Below, in pieces: positions 33,879 through 43,926 of a stretch of 64,000 bases of DNA (its first letter is position 1; every line of letters begins with the position of its first letter). The notes under the pieces are model-generated. The model was given only the letters and a program-made list of their open reading frames with translations, was not told the origin of the DNA and did not search any database. The DNA is from Sulfitobacter noctilucicola (lineage in GTDB: Bacteria > Pseudomonadota > Alphaproteobacteria > Rhodobacterales > Rhodobacteraceae). The stretch is from assembly GCF_000622385.1 (NCBI RefSeq), contig NZ_JASD01000005.1, positions 124,001 through 188,000 of the forward strand, in the 5' to 3' direction. The position numbers and the translations under genes are program-made.

Positions 33879-34916
33879 TCAGGACGTTGTGAGCTTACGT
33901 GCCTGTCGGAAAGATAAAAGGCGTTTGCTGTCCTCATCCCACAAATGAAGCCGCGCATTCAGCAGGCTTTCACGGATCGTCATGCGGTTGCTGTCTGCCA
34001 GCGCTTCATGATCGCGCAGGACCTCAGGCAGGCGGTAGAAAGGAATGCGGCTATACAGATGATGCACATGGTGAATGCCGATGTTGGCGCTTAGCCATTG
34101 CAACGGTTTGGGCATGATGTAATGCGAACTGCCGTGCAGGGCTGCGGCATGCAAATCCCAGCTGTCATCATCTTCCCAATGGGTCGTCTCAAACTGGTGT
34201 TGTACGTAGAAAAGCCAGACACCGGCCGTCGCCGCCAGCAGGGTGGACGGCAGGAAAATGAGCAGAACGGGCAGAATGCCCCCGAAGTAAATAATCACCA
34301 CCAGCGCGATCAGGATCGCGGCGTTCGTGCTCATCGCGGAGGTCCAATAGCGGGCCTTTGCCATCAGACCGAGCGGCAAACGGTTTTGCAGAAAAAACAG
34401 GTATCCCGGCCCGAGACCGAAAAGAACAATCGGATGGCGATAAAGGCGGTATTTCAACCGGTTGAAGCCGGACAACGCATTGTATTCGGCGAGGGTCAGC
34501 GTATGGACATCGCCCATGCCGCGTCTGCCCAGATTGCCTGACGTGCTGTGGTGCATCGCATGGGACCGCTGCCAGACATCGTATGGGGTCAGCGTCAATA
34601 CGCCAATGGCGCGTCCAACCCAATCGCTGAGCGTGCGGTTCTTGAAGAAAGCGCCGTGGCCGCAGTCATGCTGGATCGCGAACAGGCGCAGGAGAAACGC
34701 AGCATTGCACAAGGAAAGTGCCAATGTCAGCCATCCGCTGACCGACAGGGCCATCCACGCCAACACCCATAGAACCAGAAACGGGCCGAGTGTAACGGCC
34801 AGCTCAAAGGTGCTGCGCCACGTGCTTGGCTCACGGTATTGCGAGAGGATTCTGACCCAATCCCGTGCGGGACCGGCGGTCGGGTGCGGGGCACCCTGCT
34901 TTTTTTCGCTGAACAT
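33879..34916 (-). CDS. Membrane fatty acid desaturase
   Basis: The 345-residue membrane di-iron enzyme puts double bonds into fatty acyl chains. The three histidine boxes are present: HDCGHG, HAMHH and HHVHH. Hydrophobic segments (about 40-85, 155-175 and 190-230) form the membrane core. Overall it resembles the bacterial delta-12/omega-6-like FA_desaturase group rather than the acyl-ACP type, but regioselectivity cannot be judged. It is a single gene divergent from nothing nearby, with an inverted-repeat region (34967-35034) upstream of its start. Confidence 0.9.
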   Translation of the reverse strand: MFSEKKQGAPHPTAGPARDWVRILSQYREPSTWRSTFELAVTLGPFLVLWVLAWMALSVSGWLTLALSLCNAAFLLRLFAIQHDCGHGAFFKNRTLSDWVGRAIGVLTLTPYDVWQRSHAMHHSTSGNLGRRGMGDVHTLTLAEYNALSGFNRLKYRLYRHPIVLFGLGPGYLFFLQNRLPLGLMAKARYWTSAMSTNAAILIALVVIIYFGGILPVLLIFLPSTLLAATAGVWLFYVQHQFETTHWEDDDSWDLHAAALHGSSHYIMPKPLQWLSANIGIHHVHHLYSRIPFYRLPEVLRDHEALADSNRMTIRESLLNARLHLWDEDSKRLLSFRQARKLTTS

Positions 34917-35039
34917 ATGCCTGCTTGTCTTTTTTTGTGTTGGCGCTTCATACCTGAAACGCCTTGCCGGGTAACTGTTAAAGTTGTGTCACTGGCGATT
35001 ACTTTCCGACCCGGTAGAAACAGTTAAATACCGGATACA

Positions 35040-36422
35040 CTACGCACCTTTGCGTTTGCGCACCGGCTGCGGTTTAACGCGCGCTTCGATCTCGTCATAA
35101 AGTTTGCCGACGATGTCTTTGCCGGTCGCCTTTTCGATGCCCTCAAAGCCCGGGGAGGAGTTTACCTCAAGCACCTTCGGGCCGCTTTCGGAGCGCAGAA
35201 GATCGACGCCGGCCTTGCCCAGTCCAAAAGCGCGGGCCGCACGCAGCGCGGTGTCGCGTTCCTCTTTGGATATGCGCACCACCTTAGCCGACCCGCCGCG
35301 GTGCAGGTTTGAACGGAAATCACCATCTGCACCGGTACGTTTCATTGACGCGACGACTTTACCCGCAATCACGAGACAGCGGATGTCTTCGCCAGCCGCT
35401 TCCTTGACGAAGTCCTGAACGAGGAAGTTCGCCTTCAGGCCACGGAACGCGTCAATCACGGATTCGGCGGCCTTTTTTGTCTCTGCCAGCACGACACCTT
35501 TGCCTTGTGTCGATTCCAGCAGTTTCACGATCAACGGTGCGGTTCCGACGAGCCCCATAAGGTTCGACGTGTCCTTGGGTGAGGCCGCGAAAGCAGTTGT
35601 TGGCATGCCGATCCGTTTGCTGGCAAGCACTTGGTGTGCATGCAGTTTGTCACGGCTGGCAGTGATGCCGCTGCTGCCGTTAACGCAGTATGTGCCGATG
35701 GTTTCGAACTGACGGATTACGGCAGTCCCGTAGGGGGTGATAGATGCACCGATGCGCGGAATTACAGCGTCATACCGTGGCAGACGTTTCCCGTCATAAT
35801 GCACCTCGGGCGCCATAGCATTAATTGCCATATAACAGCGGGTTGTGTCGATTACTTCAACTGTGTGTCCGCGCGATTCCCCGACCTCGACCAACCGGCG
35901 TGTTGAATAGTTGTCCTCACGGCTAAGCACAGCAATCCGCAGTGCGCGCTTGGGAGCAGTCTGTCGCACGGCAGCACTGTGGTAGACATCATAGCTCAGG
36001 TCGGGTTGCAGGCGCCGTTCGGTCGCCGAAATCGTGATATGATCGTTCAGCGCCTGTCGCCCGAGAAGCATCCGGCTGGCCAGTCCCGCGCGGTTGGTCA
36101 GCGTTACTTCGATAGGCCAGCTTTGGCCGCCGACCTCAAGCTTGGTTTCGATCACGTATCGCTGTTCGGATTCGCCGTTGGACGAGGTCACCTCGCGGCG
36201 GTCCACAAGCGGTGCCGAGCAGGTGATTACGATATCTTCACGACCCGCGATGGGATGCACGTTAAAGCGCACTTTGGGCTTGGCCGCTGATCCGAAGGTC
36301 TCAATATCATGGGCGTGCAGCGCAGACGTGCGTGCGCCAGTGTCGACCTTTACCTTGATCGCCGGCAAACCGAGATCCGGTAGAGCGATCCATTCTTCCC
36401 AACCGAAATTCAGTTTTTCCAT
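35040..36422 (-). CDS. rimK: RimB-RimK fusion: ATP-dependent zinc protease-like domain plus ATP-grasp ligase
   Basis: The 460-residue protein joins two activities. Residues about 1-140 are the RimB/ATP-dependent zinc protease domain with the retropepsin-like motif [12 protein letters not shown] (aspartate D27). Residues about 160-455 are a RimK-type ATP-grasp ligase ([55 protein letters not shown], and [27 protein letters not shown]). In pseudomonads and enterics RimB and RimK are separate proteins that tune C-terminal glutamate tails on ribosomal protein S6. The start at 36422 was chosen because AAGGG lies nine bases upstream. The C-terminus ends in a basic tail ([11 protein letters not shown]). 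Confidence 0.88.
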   Translation of the reverse strand: MEKLNFGWEEWIALPDLGLPAIKVKVDTGARTSALHAHDIETFGSAAKPKVRFNVHPIAGREDIVITCSAPLVDRREVTSSNGESEQRYVIETKLEVGGQSWPIEVTLTNRAGLASRMLLGRQALNDHITISATERRLQPDLSYDVYHSAAVRQTAPKRALRIAVLSREDNYSTRRLVEVGESRGHTVEVIDTTRCYMAINAMAPEVHYDGKRLPRYDAVIPRIGASITPYGTAVIRQFETIGTYCVNGSSGITASRDKLHAHQVLASKRIGMPTTAFAASPKDTSNLMGLVGTAPLIVKLLESTQGKGVVLAETKKAAESVIDAFRGLKANFLVQDFVKEAAGEDIRCLVIAGKVVASMKRTGADGDFRSNLHRGGSAKVVRISKEERDTALRAARAFGLGKAGVDLLRSESGPKVLEVNSSPGFEGIEKATGKDIVGKLYDEIEARVKPQPVRKRKGA

Positions 36423-36484
36423 TCTGCCCATCCCTTGACGAAAGCCGTGCTCTAGCAGGGCGGTGTGACAACCTCAACAGTGTC

Positions 36485-36763
36485 TCAGTTATCGTTAATA
36501 TCCCGTGTAACAATCCTTGCGCCACTGGATTGCGAGCGGAACACTGCCCTAAGTCCGATCCATGAGAGGAGTGATAATACAGCGAAGAGCGCCAGCAGAG
36601 CCGGGATGTTGGACCAAGCAAAAAGCGCGACCACACCCGCAATGAAAACTGCCCCGAGTGCAAAACCAAGAAAGATGAAACCCGGTGCAAGCAGCTCAAT
36701 CACGCCAAGGACCAATGCAATGCTGATCCAGACCCACCAAAGTGTCAGGTAATCAGCCATCAT
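36485..36763 (-). CDS. NfeD-like short membrane protein
   Basis: The 92-residue protein has three hydrophobic stretches (about 5-25, 28-48 and 52-68), the NfeD1b-type membrane domain LGVIELLAPGFIFLGFALGA, then a short tail; the OB-fold domain typical of NfeD is absent. Such proteins are partners of SPFH proteins in the same membrane. It overlaps the SPFH gene at ATGA, which strengthens the pairing. The C-terminal ending is short, so it corresponds to the reduced YbbK/YbbL-type partner gene form. Confidence 0.88.
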   Translation of the reverse strand: MMADYLTLWWVWISIALVLGVIELLAPGFIFLGFALGAVFIAGVVALFAWSNIPALLALFAVLSLLSWIGLRAVFRSQSSGARIVTRDINDN

Positions 36764-37656
36764 GAGCGTCCTTTGAGCAGTTTGAACGCATCCGAGAATG
36801 CGGCGACAGCCTCAGCAGGGACAATCACTGTCTGGTTGCCATCGGCACCCGACATAGCGCCCAAAGCTTCTACCTGTTTGAGCGCAATCTGGTATTGTGC
36901 CGCTTCGATCCCGTTTTCATTGATAGCGACAGCCACCACTTGTGTTGCATAGGCTTCGGCTTCGGCCAGAACGCGACGGGCTTTTGCGGTTTGCTCTGAG
37001 GCGTAGAGTTCCGCATCAGCCGCTAGTTCGACCGCACGTTTGGAGCCTTCGGCCTCTGTCACCTGCGCACGGCGCGCGCGTTCCGCGTTGAGCTGCTGCA
37101 TCATTGCGGCGCGGGTGGCGGCATCAAGGTTCACGTCCAGAATTTCGGCGCGGGTCACTTCGATGCCCCAGTCGTCTACCGCCTGTTCCACGGTCGCCTT
37201 GATCGTGTCGATCAGCGAATTGCGGTTCGCTTGAACTTCATCCAGATCCATCTTGCCGATCTCGGCGCGCACAATACCTGCGACGGTGGTTGAGATGGCG
37301 CTATCGACGTCACGGATACGGTAAACGGTCTTTTCCGGTTCGGTGATGCGGTAGAACACCGAAGTATCCACCTGTGTCAGCACGTTGTCGCGGGTAATCG
37401 CGTCTTGCGATGCAGTGGGGAGCTGGCGTTCAAGGATAGAGATTTTATGTGCGATCCGGTCGATGAATGGCACGATCATGTTGATGCCCGGCCCAAGCAC
37501 GGCGCGCAGGCGGCCAAAGCGTTCCACAACGTGCTGTTCTGACTGGGGTACAATCTTGACCGACTTGACGATCAGAATGATCACGAGAGCGGCCAACAAC
37601 AGCCAAGCGAGGTTATTTTCGAGAATTCCGATAATCAGCTGTTCGATGTCCACCAA
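36760..37656 (-). CDS. SPFH/band 7 membrane protein (QmcA/stomatin family)
   Basis: The 298-residue protein has an N-terminal membrane helix (about 15-31, NLAWLLLAALVIILIV) and the SPFH domain (SEQHVVERFGRLRAVLGPGIN, VTRAEILDVNLDAATRAAMMQQLNAERARRAQV), ending with a coiled coil. SPFH proteins assemble into large cage-like microdomains with NfeD proteins and proteases. Start is TTG at 37656 with AAAGGA upstream; the GTG three bases later is an alternative. It overlaps the NfeD-like gene, forming a two-gene operon. Confidence 0.92.
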   Translation of the reverse strand: MVDIEQLIIGILENNLAWLLLAALVIILIVKSVKIVPQSEQHVVERFGRLRAVLGPGINMIVPFIDRIAHKISILERQLPTASQDAITRDNVLTQVDTSVFYRITEPEKTVYRIRDVDSAISTTVAGIVRAEIGKMDLDEVQANRNSLIDTIKATVEQAVDDWGIEVTRAEILDVNLDAATRAAMMQQLNAERARRAQVTEAEGSKRAVELAADAELYASEQTAKARRVLAEAEAYATQVVAVAINENGIEAAQYQIALKQVEALGAMSGADGNQTVIVPAEAVAAFSDAFKLLKGRS

Positions 37657-37765
37657 AGCTATCCTTTATTCGTCCTATACCCCCAATATGTGGGGATAAA
37701 CCGGCCTGATTGCAAGTTTTACCGCAGTGGTTTAGGCACCGTCACACCCGCGCAGAGGAACCGCT

Positions 37766-38893
37766 ATGGCTCAGATCAGCTTCGAAAAACTCGGTCAGGA
37801 CGGCAAGGCACGCACTGGTGTGATCCACACCACACGTGGCGACATCCGCACACCCGCGTTTATGCCCGTGGGCACAGCGGCGACGGTCAAGGCGATGATG
37901 CCCGAAAGCGTTGCGGCGACAGGGGCAGATATCCTGCTGGGCAATACCTATCACCTGATGCTGCGGCCCACGGCTGAACGGATTGCGCGTTTGGGCGGGC
38001 TGCATAAATTCATGAACTGGGACAAGCCGATCCTGACGGATTCAGGCGGGTTTCAGGTGATGTCGCTGGCGGATTTGCGCAAGCTGACGGAACGGGGTGT
38101 TACCTTCAAAAGCCATATCGACGGGTCCAAGCACGAGATTACGCCGGAACGGTCGATGGAGATACAGGCGCTGCTTGGCTCTGACATCGTGATGTGTTTC
38201 GATGAATGTCCGGCGCTGCCTGCGGATCGCGACCGCATTGCCACCAGCATGGAATTGTCAATGCGGTGGGCCAAGCGGTCCAAAGAAGCGTTTGGCGATC
38301 GTCCCGGTCACGCGCTTTTTGGCATACAGCAGGGCGGGTTAGAGCAGGATTTGCGCGGACAATCAGCAGAAGCGCTGCGTGAGATCGGTTTTGACGGCTA
38401 CGCAGTGGGTGGTCTGGCCGTGGGCGAGGGGCAGGAAGCCATGTTCGGTTGTCTGGATTACGCGCCGGACCAATTGCCCGAGGACAAGCCGCGGTATCTG
38501 ATGGGCGTGGGAAAGCCCGATGATATTGTGGGGGCTGTGAAACGCGGCATCGACATGATGGATTGCGTGCTGCCATCACGTTCGGGACGTACGGGGCAGG
38601 TGTTCACGCGCGCAGGTGTGTTGAACATCAAGAACGCACGGCATGCGGATGATCCGCGCCCCTTGGACGAAAACTGCGCCTGTCCGGCCTGTACGAAATA
38701 TTCACGGGCTTATCTTCACCATGTGTTCCGCAGTCAGGAAATGATCTCGGGGATGTTATTAACCTGGCATAACCTGCGCTATTTTCAGGATATCATGGAC
38801 GGCATGCGCCAGGCGATTGCGGCAGGCACATTTGCGGCATGGGAGCAGGATTTTCACGCAGGCCGCGCGCAGGGCGACATTGAGCCGCTATAA
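37766..38893 (+). CDS. tgt: Queuine tRNA-ribosyltransferase
   Basis: This enzyme exchanges guanine at position 34 of tRNAs with GUN anticodons for the queuosine precursor preQ1. The 375-residue product has the catalytic aspartates in [13 protein letters not shown] and [13 protein letters not shown] regions, and zinc ligands in [16 protein letters not shown]. The ATG at 37766 has GAGGAA upstream. It is divergent from the SPFH pair. Notably the tRNA-Asp(GTC) in this window is one of its natural targets. Confidence 0.96.
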   Translation: MAQISFEKLGQDGKARTGVIHTTRGDIRTPAFMPVGTAATVKAMMPESVAATGADILLGNTYHLMLRPTAERIARLGGLHKFMNWDKPILTDSGGFQVMSLADLRKLTERGVTFKSHIDGSKHEITPERSMEIQALLGSDIVMCFDECPALPADRDRIATSMELSMRWAKRSKEAFGDRPGHALFGIQQGGLEQDLRGQSAEALREIGFDGYAVGGLAVGEGQEAMFGCLDYAPDQLPEDKPRYLMGVGKPDDIVGAVKRGIDMMDCVLPSRSGRTGQVFTRAGVLNIKNARHADDPRPLDENCACPACTKYSRAYLHHVFRSQEMISGMLLTWHNLRYFQDIMDGMRQAIAAGTFAAWEQDFHAGRAQGDIEPL

Positions 38894-38896
38894 GGC

Positions 38897-39784
38897 TTAC
38901 GAGAACTGCCCGACCTTGCGCCGCCAGCGACCTGAAATGGACCAGTCACGGCGGTCCAGATGGCGGGCGCGCAGATGGTCGGTCTGGTCGCCGATGCTGT
39001 CGTCAAACCACATCAGCAGCGCAATGCGCAGCAGCAGTAGCGTGCGGTTGGCTTCCAGCGTTACCTTGCACCCGCCTTTGTCAAGCGGCGTGATCCATAT
39101 CTCGAAGGTTCCCTCGACAAGACTGCGGTTTTTCGGATTCACATCGCCCACATGGTGGTATTTGGCGTGATGCGGCGCGTCTTTCTCCAGAATGGTCATG
39201 GTCTGATGTTCAAAGACCGACGCCCCCAGCGCATAACGCGCCTCATAGCTGTCACTGTCATCGGGATCAGGCTCAAGCGCGCACAAAAGACTGTCCCAAT
39301 GGGTTTCAAGCGGGGCAGCGCCGGGGACAAGCTCAAGCCACAGATCACCCGCTGATTTAGGAGAGATAAAGCTGCGCCGTGTGCGGTGATCGACCCAGAT
39401 GCGAAACCGGTCAAGCACTTCGCCGTAAACCAGCGCAAGGATGCCAAAGCAAACGCCTATGGGAATGAAAGCCCCGACGTAGGGCAATTCGAGTATCGAT
39501 GGAAACAGAAGGCTGAGGCTGGTGTTAGCAAAAAAGATCAGCGCCAGCAGCTCGCACATTGTGCGCCAGCCCGGTACCAATAGCACGACGAGGGCGGCAA
39601 CCGCAAAGGTGCAGACGAATACGATCAATGCCGTGAGGAACAGTGCGATCAACTCGATCCAGTGCGGCCCTTCCACGGCGCCGGGCAACCAAAACCATCG
39701 GATGGTGATCATCATCAACGCCAGCGTTGTGAAAAAGGACGTGAATATCAGGCGTCGCCGTTGGCGGTAGATCAGGCGTAGCAT
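38897..39784 (-). CDS. Unrecognised integral membrane protein
   Basis: The 295-residue protein has four hydrophobic segments in its first 130 residues (about 12-33, 42-72, 76-97 and 103-123) followed by a soluble part of about 170 residues rich in charged residues (EPDPDDSDSYEARYA, VNPKNRSLVEGTFEIWITPLDKGGCKVTLE). The last part recalls an SRPBCC-like sheet, but the match is too weak to name. It converges with tgt, four bases apart. Function unknown. Confidence 0.7.
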   Translation of the reverse strand: MLRLIYRQRRRLIFTSFFTTLALMMITIRWFWLPGAVEGPHWIELIALFLTALIVFVCTFAVAALVVLLVPGWRTMCELLALIFFANTSLSLLFPSILELPYVGAFIPIGVCFGILALVYGEVLDRFRIWVDHRTRRSFISPKSAGDLWLELVPGAAPLETHWDSLLCALEPDPDDSDSYEARYALGASVFEHQTMTILEKDAPHHAKYHHVGDVNPKNRSLVEGTFEIWITPLDKGGCKVTLEANRTLLLLRIALLMWFDDSIGDQTDHLRARHLDRRDWSISGRWRRKVGQFS

Positions 39785-39955
39785 TTTGCCCCCATTTTCA
39801 GAATGTCTTCCTTTGGTTAATGGTCAAATCGGGCGAAATGAGGGAAGGACCTTGACCTGCAGGGGCCGCCGAAGCGTGTGACCAAAGGGCAGGGGGCTTG
39901 TCGCGGCAGGCGGCGCGCTTAGGTGAGCATCAACCCAACGAAAGAGATCACTCCA

Positions 39956-41041
39956 ATGACCGATACACTTTTCACCCCCGTCACCATCGGAGCCATCGAA
40001 GCGGCCAACCGCATCGCTATGGCCCCGCTCACGCGCAACCGTGCGGACAATGACACCGGCGAAGTCAGCGATATGCACGTAGAGTATTACCGCCAGCGCG
40101 CCGGTGCCGGGATCATCATCACCGAAGCCACCCAGATCAGTGGCGAGGGCAAAGGATATTTGCAAACGCCGGGGATCTACACCGAAGGGCAGGTGGCTGC
40201 ATGGCGCAAGGTCACGGATGCCGTTCATACCGAAGGCGGCAAGATCGTTATCCAGCTTTGGCACGTGGGCCGCATCAGCCACACGTCCCTTCAGCCCGAC
40301 GGGCAGGCTCCTGTCGCGCCTTCCGCGTTGAATGCTGGCGTCAAGACTTTCACGGCCAACGGGTTCGAGGCCACATCGGACCCGCGCGCGCTGGAAATTG
40401 GCGAGATGGCCCGCATTGTTGAAGACTACGCACATGCCACCAGAATGGCAAAGAAGGCGGGTTTTGACGGTGTCGAAGTGCATGCTGCCAATGGCTATTT
40501 GCTGGACCAGTTCCTTAAAACAGCCAGCAACGAGCGCGAGGATGCCTATGGTGGAAGTCTTGAAAACCGCGCACGGCTGCTTTTCGAAGTCATGGAAGCC
40601 GTGACCGAAGCGTGGGACGGTGCGCATGTGGGCATTCGATTATCGCCGTTTTCTCCCGCAAACGGCATCAGCGACGAGAACCCGCAAGAGACGTTCACTT
40701 ACGTGATCGAAGGGCTGAACCGGTTCGGACTGGCCTATTTGCATATGGTCGAAGGTGCGACCGGCGGTTCGCGTGATTTGGCGGAAGGTCAAAGCATCGA
40801 CGCTTTGCGCGCACTATTTGAGGGGCCCTACATGGCCAATAACGGCTACGACCGCGATATGGCCCTCAAGGCCGCGGCTTCGGGTCATGCTGAAATGATC
40901 GCGATCGGTCGTCCGTTTATTGCGAACCCCGATCTGGTTGAGCGCTTCGAGCAGGAAGCGCCGCTGAATGAAGGTAACACCAGCACCTACTATGGCGGTG
41001 GGCGCGAGGGGTTAACGGATTATCCATCGCTGAAGGGGTAG
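39956..41041 (+). CDS. Old Yellow Enzyme family NADH:flavin oxidoreductase
   Basis: The 361-residue FMN enzyme reduces activated double bonds, such as enals, nitroesters or maleimides, using NAD(P)H. Family motifs are ITEATQISGEGKGY, QLWHVGRISHTSLQP, the active-site HAANGYLLDQFLKTASN with catalytic His/Asn, and AIGRPFIANPDLVERF near the C-terminus. It resembles the NemA/N-ethylmaleimide reductase group. The ATG at 39956 was chosen over the GTG at 39923 since the family begins near here; AAAGAGA lies upstream at moderate spacing. It is a single gene in front of lon, and its physiological substrate is unknown. Confidence 0.9.
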   Translation: MTDTLFTPVTIGAIEAANRIAMAPLTRNRADNDTGEVSDMHVEYYRQRAGAGIIITEATQISGEGKGYLQTPGIYTEGQVAAWRKVTDAVHTEGGKIVIQLWHVGRISHTSLQPDGQAPVAPSALNAGVKTFTANGFEATSDPRALEIGEMARIVEDYAHATRMAKKAGFDGVEVHAANGYLLDQFLKTASNEREDAYGGSLENRARLLFEVMEAVTEAWDGAHVGIRLSPFSPANGISDENPQETFTYVIEGLNRFGLAYLHMVEGATGGSRDLAEGQSIDALRALFEGPYMANNGYDRDMALKAAASGHAEMIAIGRPFIANPDLVERFEQEAPLNEGNTSTYYGGGREGLTDYPSLKG

Positions 41042-41146
41042 GCATAAGAGCCTTTTCGGGCCGGAATAGATCAAAGGCATCCAAAAGCGTGGTTGCCTCT
41101 GACCTCCGGCCAAGCGATGATAGGTCCAAGTCCCGGACATAAGGGA

Positions 41147-41175
41147 TTGAAACTTATGAGGCAGGTGCACATATC
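41147..41175 (+). promoter_or_regulatory. Candidate promoter for lon
   Basis: TTGAAA (41147-41152) and CATATC (41170-41175) are spaced 17 bp apart and lie about 75 bp before lon. TTGAAA fits both housekeeping and heat-shock sigma factors in alphaproteobacteria. Only an eye-level match. Confidence 0.35.
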
Positions 41176-41250
41176 TGCTTCTGAACAGGAGATGGCGTTG
41201 GTTGCCTAAGATTGGGACCGGAACTGTCTTGCTAAGATAAGGAATTGAGC

Positions 41251-43662
41251 ATGTTAGAGCCACTTAACGCGTCCTACCCGGTACTGCCGCTGCGTGATAT
41301 CGTCGTATTTCCACATATGATTGTGCCGCTGTTTGTAGGTCGCGAAAAGTCAGTCCGCGCTTTGGAAGAAGTGATGGCGGATGATAAACAAATTCTGCTG
41401 TCGAGCCAGATCGACCCCGGTGAGGATGATCCCGAAGCAGACGGTATTTTCAAAGCAGGCGTGTTGGCCAATGTGTTGCAGCTGCTGAAGCTGCCCGATG
41501 GCACTGTCAAAGTGCTTGTCGAAGGCCAGGCGCGTGTGCGGATCACGGAATACCTTGAAAACGATAACTTCTTTGAAGCACGCGCTGAGTATCTGACCGA
41601 GATGCCGGGCGATGCGGCCACAACGGAAGCGCTTTTGCGGTCCGTCGGGGACGAATTCGAGCGCTATGCCAAGGTCAAAAAGAACGTGCCTGATGAGGCG
41701 CTGAGCGCCGTTGGTGAAACCAATGAGGCTGCGCGTCTGGCTGATCTGGTGGCGGGCCACCTTGGTATCGAGGTAGACCAGAAACAGGATCTGCTGGAGA
41801 CGCTTTCCGTGTCCGAGCGGCTGGAAAAAGTGTATGGTCTGATGCAGGGCGAGATGTCAGTTCTGCAGGTCGAGAAAAAGATCAAAACCCGCGTCAAATC
41901 GCAGATGGAGCGGACACAGCGCGAGTATTATCTGAACGAACAGATGAAAGCGATCCAGCAAGAGCTGGGCGACGGCGAGGACGGCAAGAACGAAGTCGCC
42001 GAACTCGAAGAGAAAATCGCCGCAACCAAGTTGAGCAAAGAGGCGCGCGAAAAGGCGGATGCGGAACTGAAAAAGCTCAAGAACATGAGCCCGATGTCCG
42101 CCGAAGCAACAGTCGTGCGCAACTATCTGGACTGGATGCTGTCGATCCCGTGGGGCGTGAAATCACGGACTAAAAAGAACCTCGGCAAGGCGCAGGAGAT
42201 TCTGGATAATGATCACTACGGTCTGGAAAAGGTTAAAGAACGTATCGTCGAATATCTGGCGGTGCAGCAGCGCTCAAGCAAGCTGAAAGGTCCGATCATG
42301 TGTTTGGTCGGCCCTCCGGGTGTGGGTAAAACCTCGCTTGGTAAATCAGTGGCCAAGGCGACAGGACGGGAGTTTATCCGTATTTCGCTGGGCGGCGTAC
42401 GTGACGAATCCGAAATTCGCGGTCACCGCCGGACTTATATCGGCTCCATGCCCGGTAAGATCATTCAGGCGCTGAAAAAGGCGAAAACCACGAACCCGCT
42501 GATCCTGCTCGACGAGATTGACAAGATGGGTCAGGATTTCCGGGGTGATCCTGCGTCCGCAATGCTTGAAGTGCTTGATCCGGAACAGAACTCCACCTTT
42601 GTGGATCACTATCTTGAGGTCGAATATGACCTGTCGAACGTGATGTTCCTGACCACGTCGAACAGCTACAATATGCCTGGGCCGTTGCTTGACCGCATGG
42701 AGATCATCCCGCTGTCGGGTTACACCGAAGACGAAAAGCTGGAAATTGCCAAGCAGCACTTGGTAAGCAAGCAGGTCAAGAACCACGGTCTGAAAGCCAA
42801 AGAGTTCTCAATCGAGGATTCCGCCATTCAGGGGATGATCCGGTACTACACGCGTGAAGCTGGTGTTCGGAACCTTGAACGCGAGATCGCAAAGGTAGCG
42901 CGGAAGTCGTTGACCAAGATCGTCAAGAAAGAAGCCGACAGCGTGACTGTGAACGGCGACAATCTTGATGAGTTCCTTGGTGTACGCAAGCACCGCTACG
43001 GATTGGCAGAGCAGGAGCATCAGGTCGGGGTTGTGACCGGTCTGGCCTATACATCGGTGGGTGGCGAGTTGCTGCATATCGAAGCGCTGCGATTGCCGGG
43101 CAAAGGCCGGATGAAGACCACAGGTAAGCTCGGCGATGTGATGAAAGAGAGCATCGACGCGGCAAGCTCCTACGTGCGGTCAATCAGTCCGAAGATCGGT
43201 GTGAAGCCACCGAAGTTCGACACGCTGGACATTCACGTGCACGTGCCTGACGGGGCAACACCGAAAGACGGTCCGTCTGCTGGTCTTGCGATGGTAACTT
43301 CCATTGTATCGGTGCTGACGCAAATTCCGGTCCGCAAGGATATCGCGATGACAGGTGAAGTATCCTTGCGCGGTAACGCAATGCCAATCGGTGGTTTGAA
43401 GGAAAAACTGCTGGCAGCCTTGCGCGGTGGCATCACGACGGTACTGATCCCTGAAGAGAACGAAAAGGATCTTCCGGATATCCCCGAGAACGTGAAACAG
43501 GGCCTGACGATTATTCCTGTGAAGCATGTATCGGAAGTGCTGGAACACGCGCTGATTTCACAACCTGAGCCTATTGAATGGGATCAGGAAGCGGAAGATG
43601 CAGCAGCGGCAGCGACGCTTGCAGCCAAGTCCTCCTCTGGGGATACAGCAACAGCGCACTGA
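41251..43662 (+). CDS. lon: ATP-dependent protease La (Lon)
   Basis: The 803-residue enzyme degrades damaged and regulatory proteins. It has an N-terminal LON domain (PVLPLRDIVVFPHMIVPLFVGREKS), an AAA+ module (Walker A GPPGVGKTSLGKSVA, Walker B LILLDEIDKMG) and a C-terminal serine-lysine protease with the catalytic serine S676 in KDGPSAGLAM. The ATG at 41251 has AAGGA seven bases before it. Upstream a TTGAAA/CATATC pair is a candidate heat-shock promoter. A strong terminator follows. Confidence 0.97.
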   Translation: MLEPLNASYPVLPLRDIVVFPHMIVPLFVGREKSVRALEEVMADDKQILLSSQIDPGEDDPEADGIFKAGVLANVLQLLKLPDGTVKVLVEGQARVRITEYLENDNFFEARAEYLTEMPGDAATTEALLRSVGDEFERYAKVKKNVPDEALSAVGETNEAARLADLVAGHLGIEVDQKQDLLETLSVSERLEKVYGLMQGEMSVLQVEKKIKTRVKSQMERTQREYYLNEQMKAIQQELGDGEDGKNEVAELEEKIAATKLSKEAREKADAELKKLKNMSPMSAEATVVRNYLDWMLSIPWGVKSRTKKNLGKAQEILDNDHYGLEKVKERIVEYLAVQQRSSKLKGPIMCLVGPPGVGKTSLGKSVAKATGREFIRISLGGVRDESEIRGHRRTYIGSMPGKIIQALKKAKTTNPLILLDEIDKMGQDFRGDPASAMLEVLDPEQNSTFVDHYLEVEYDLSNVMFLTTSNSYNMPGPLLDRMEIIPLSGYTEDEKLEIAKQHLVSKQVKNHGLKAKEFSIEDSAIQGMIRYYTREAGVRNLEREIAKVARKSLTKIVKKEADSVTVNGDNLDEFLGVRKHRYGLAEQEHQVGVVTGLAYTSVGGELLHIEALRLPGKGRMKTTGKLGDVMKESIDAASSYVRSISPKIGVKPPKFDTLDIHVHVPDGATPKDGPSAGLAMVTSIVSVLTQIPVRKDIAMTGEVSLRGNAMPIGGLKEKLLAALRGGITTVLIPEENEKDLPDIPENVKQGLTIIPVKHVSEVLEHALISQPEPIEWDQEAEDAAAAATLAAKSSSGDTATAH

Positions 43663-43683
43663 ATAGTGCTGCAATAAGACCAC

Positions 43684-43714
43684 AAGGCGTTCCGCATCGC
43701 GGGGCGCCTTTTTC
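43684..43714 (+). terminator. Terminator after lon
   Basis: AAGGCG (43684-43689) and CGCCTT (43705-43710) close a stem with internal CCGC/GCGG pairing, followed by four more T residues. Confidence 0.8.
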
Positions 43715-43926
43715 GTTTGAGATACCGCAAGTTCTCTGTGAACGGTTGGATATATCGCAAATGCGCGCCATGGATCTCCTGCTGGTTTGCGCTTCAATGA
43801 AGGCGCGCTGCTCTTTTACGCTTTGATCGTGATATCCACCGAATGAGCGGGCCGATTGCAACCAAAACGCAGGCAGCGCTGGTTATTTTTAGGTTTTCCC
43901 GCTAGAGTGTTTCCAGGCAAGAAACA

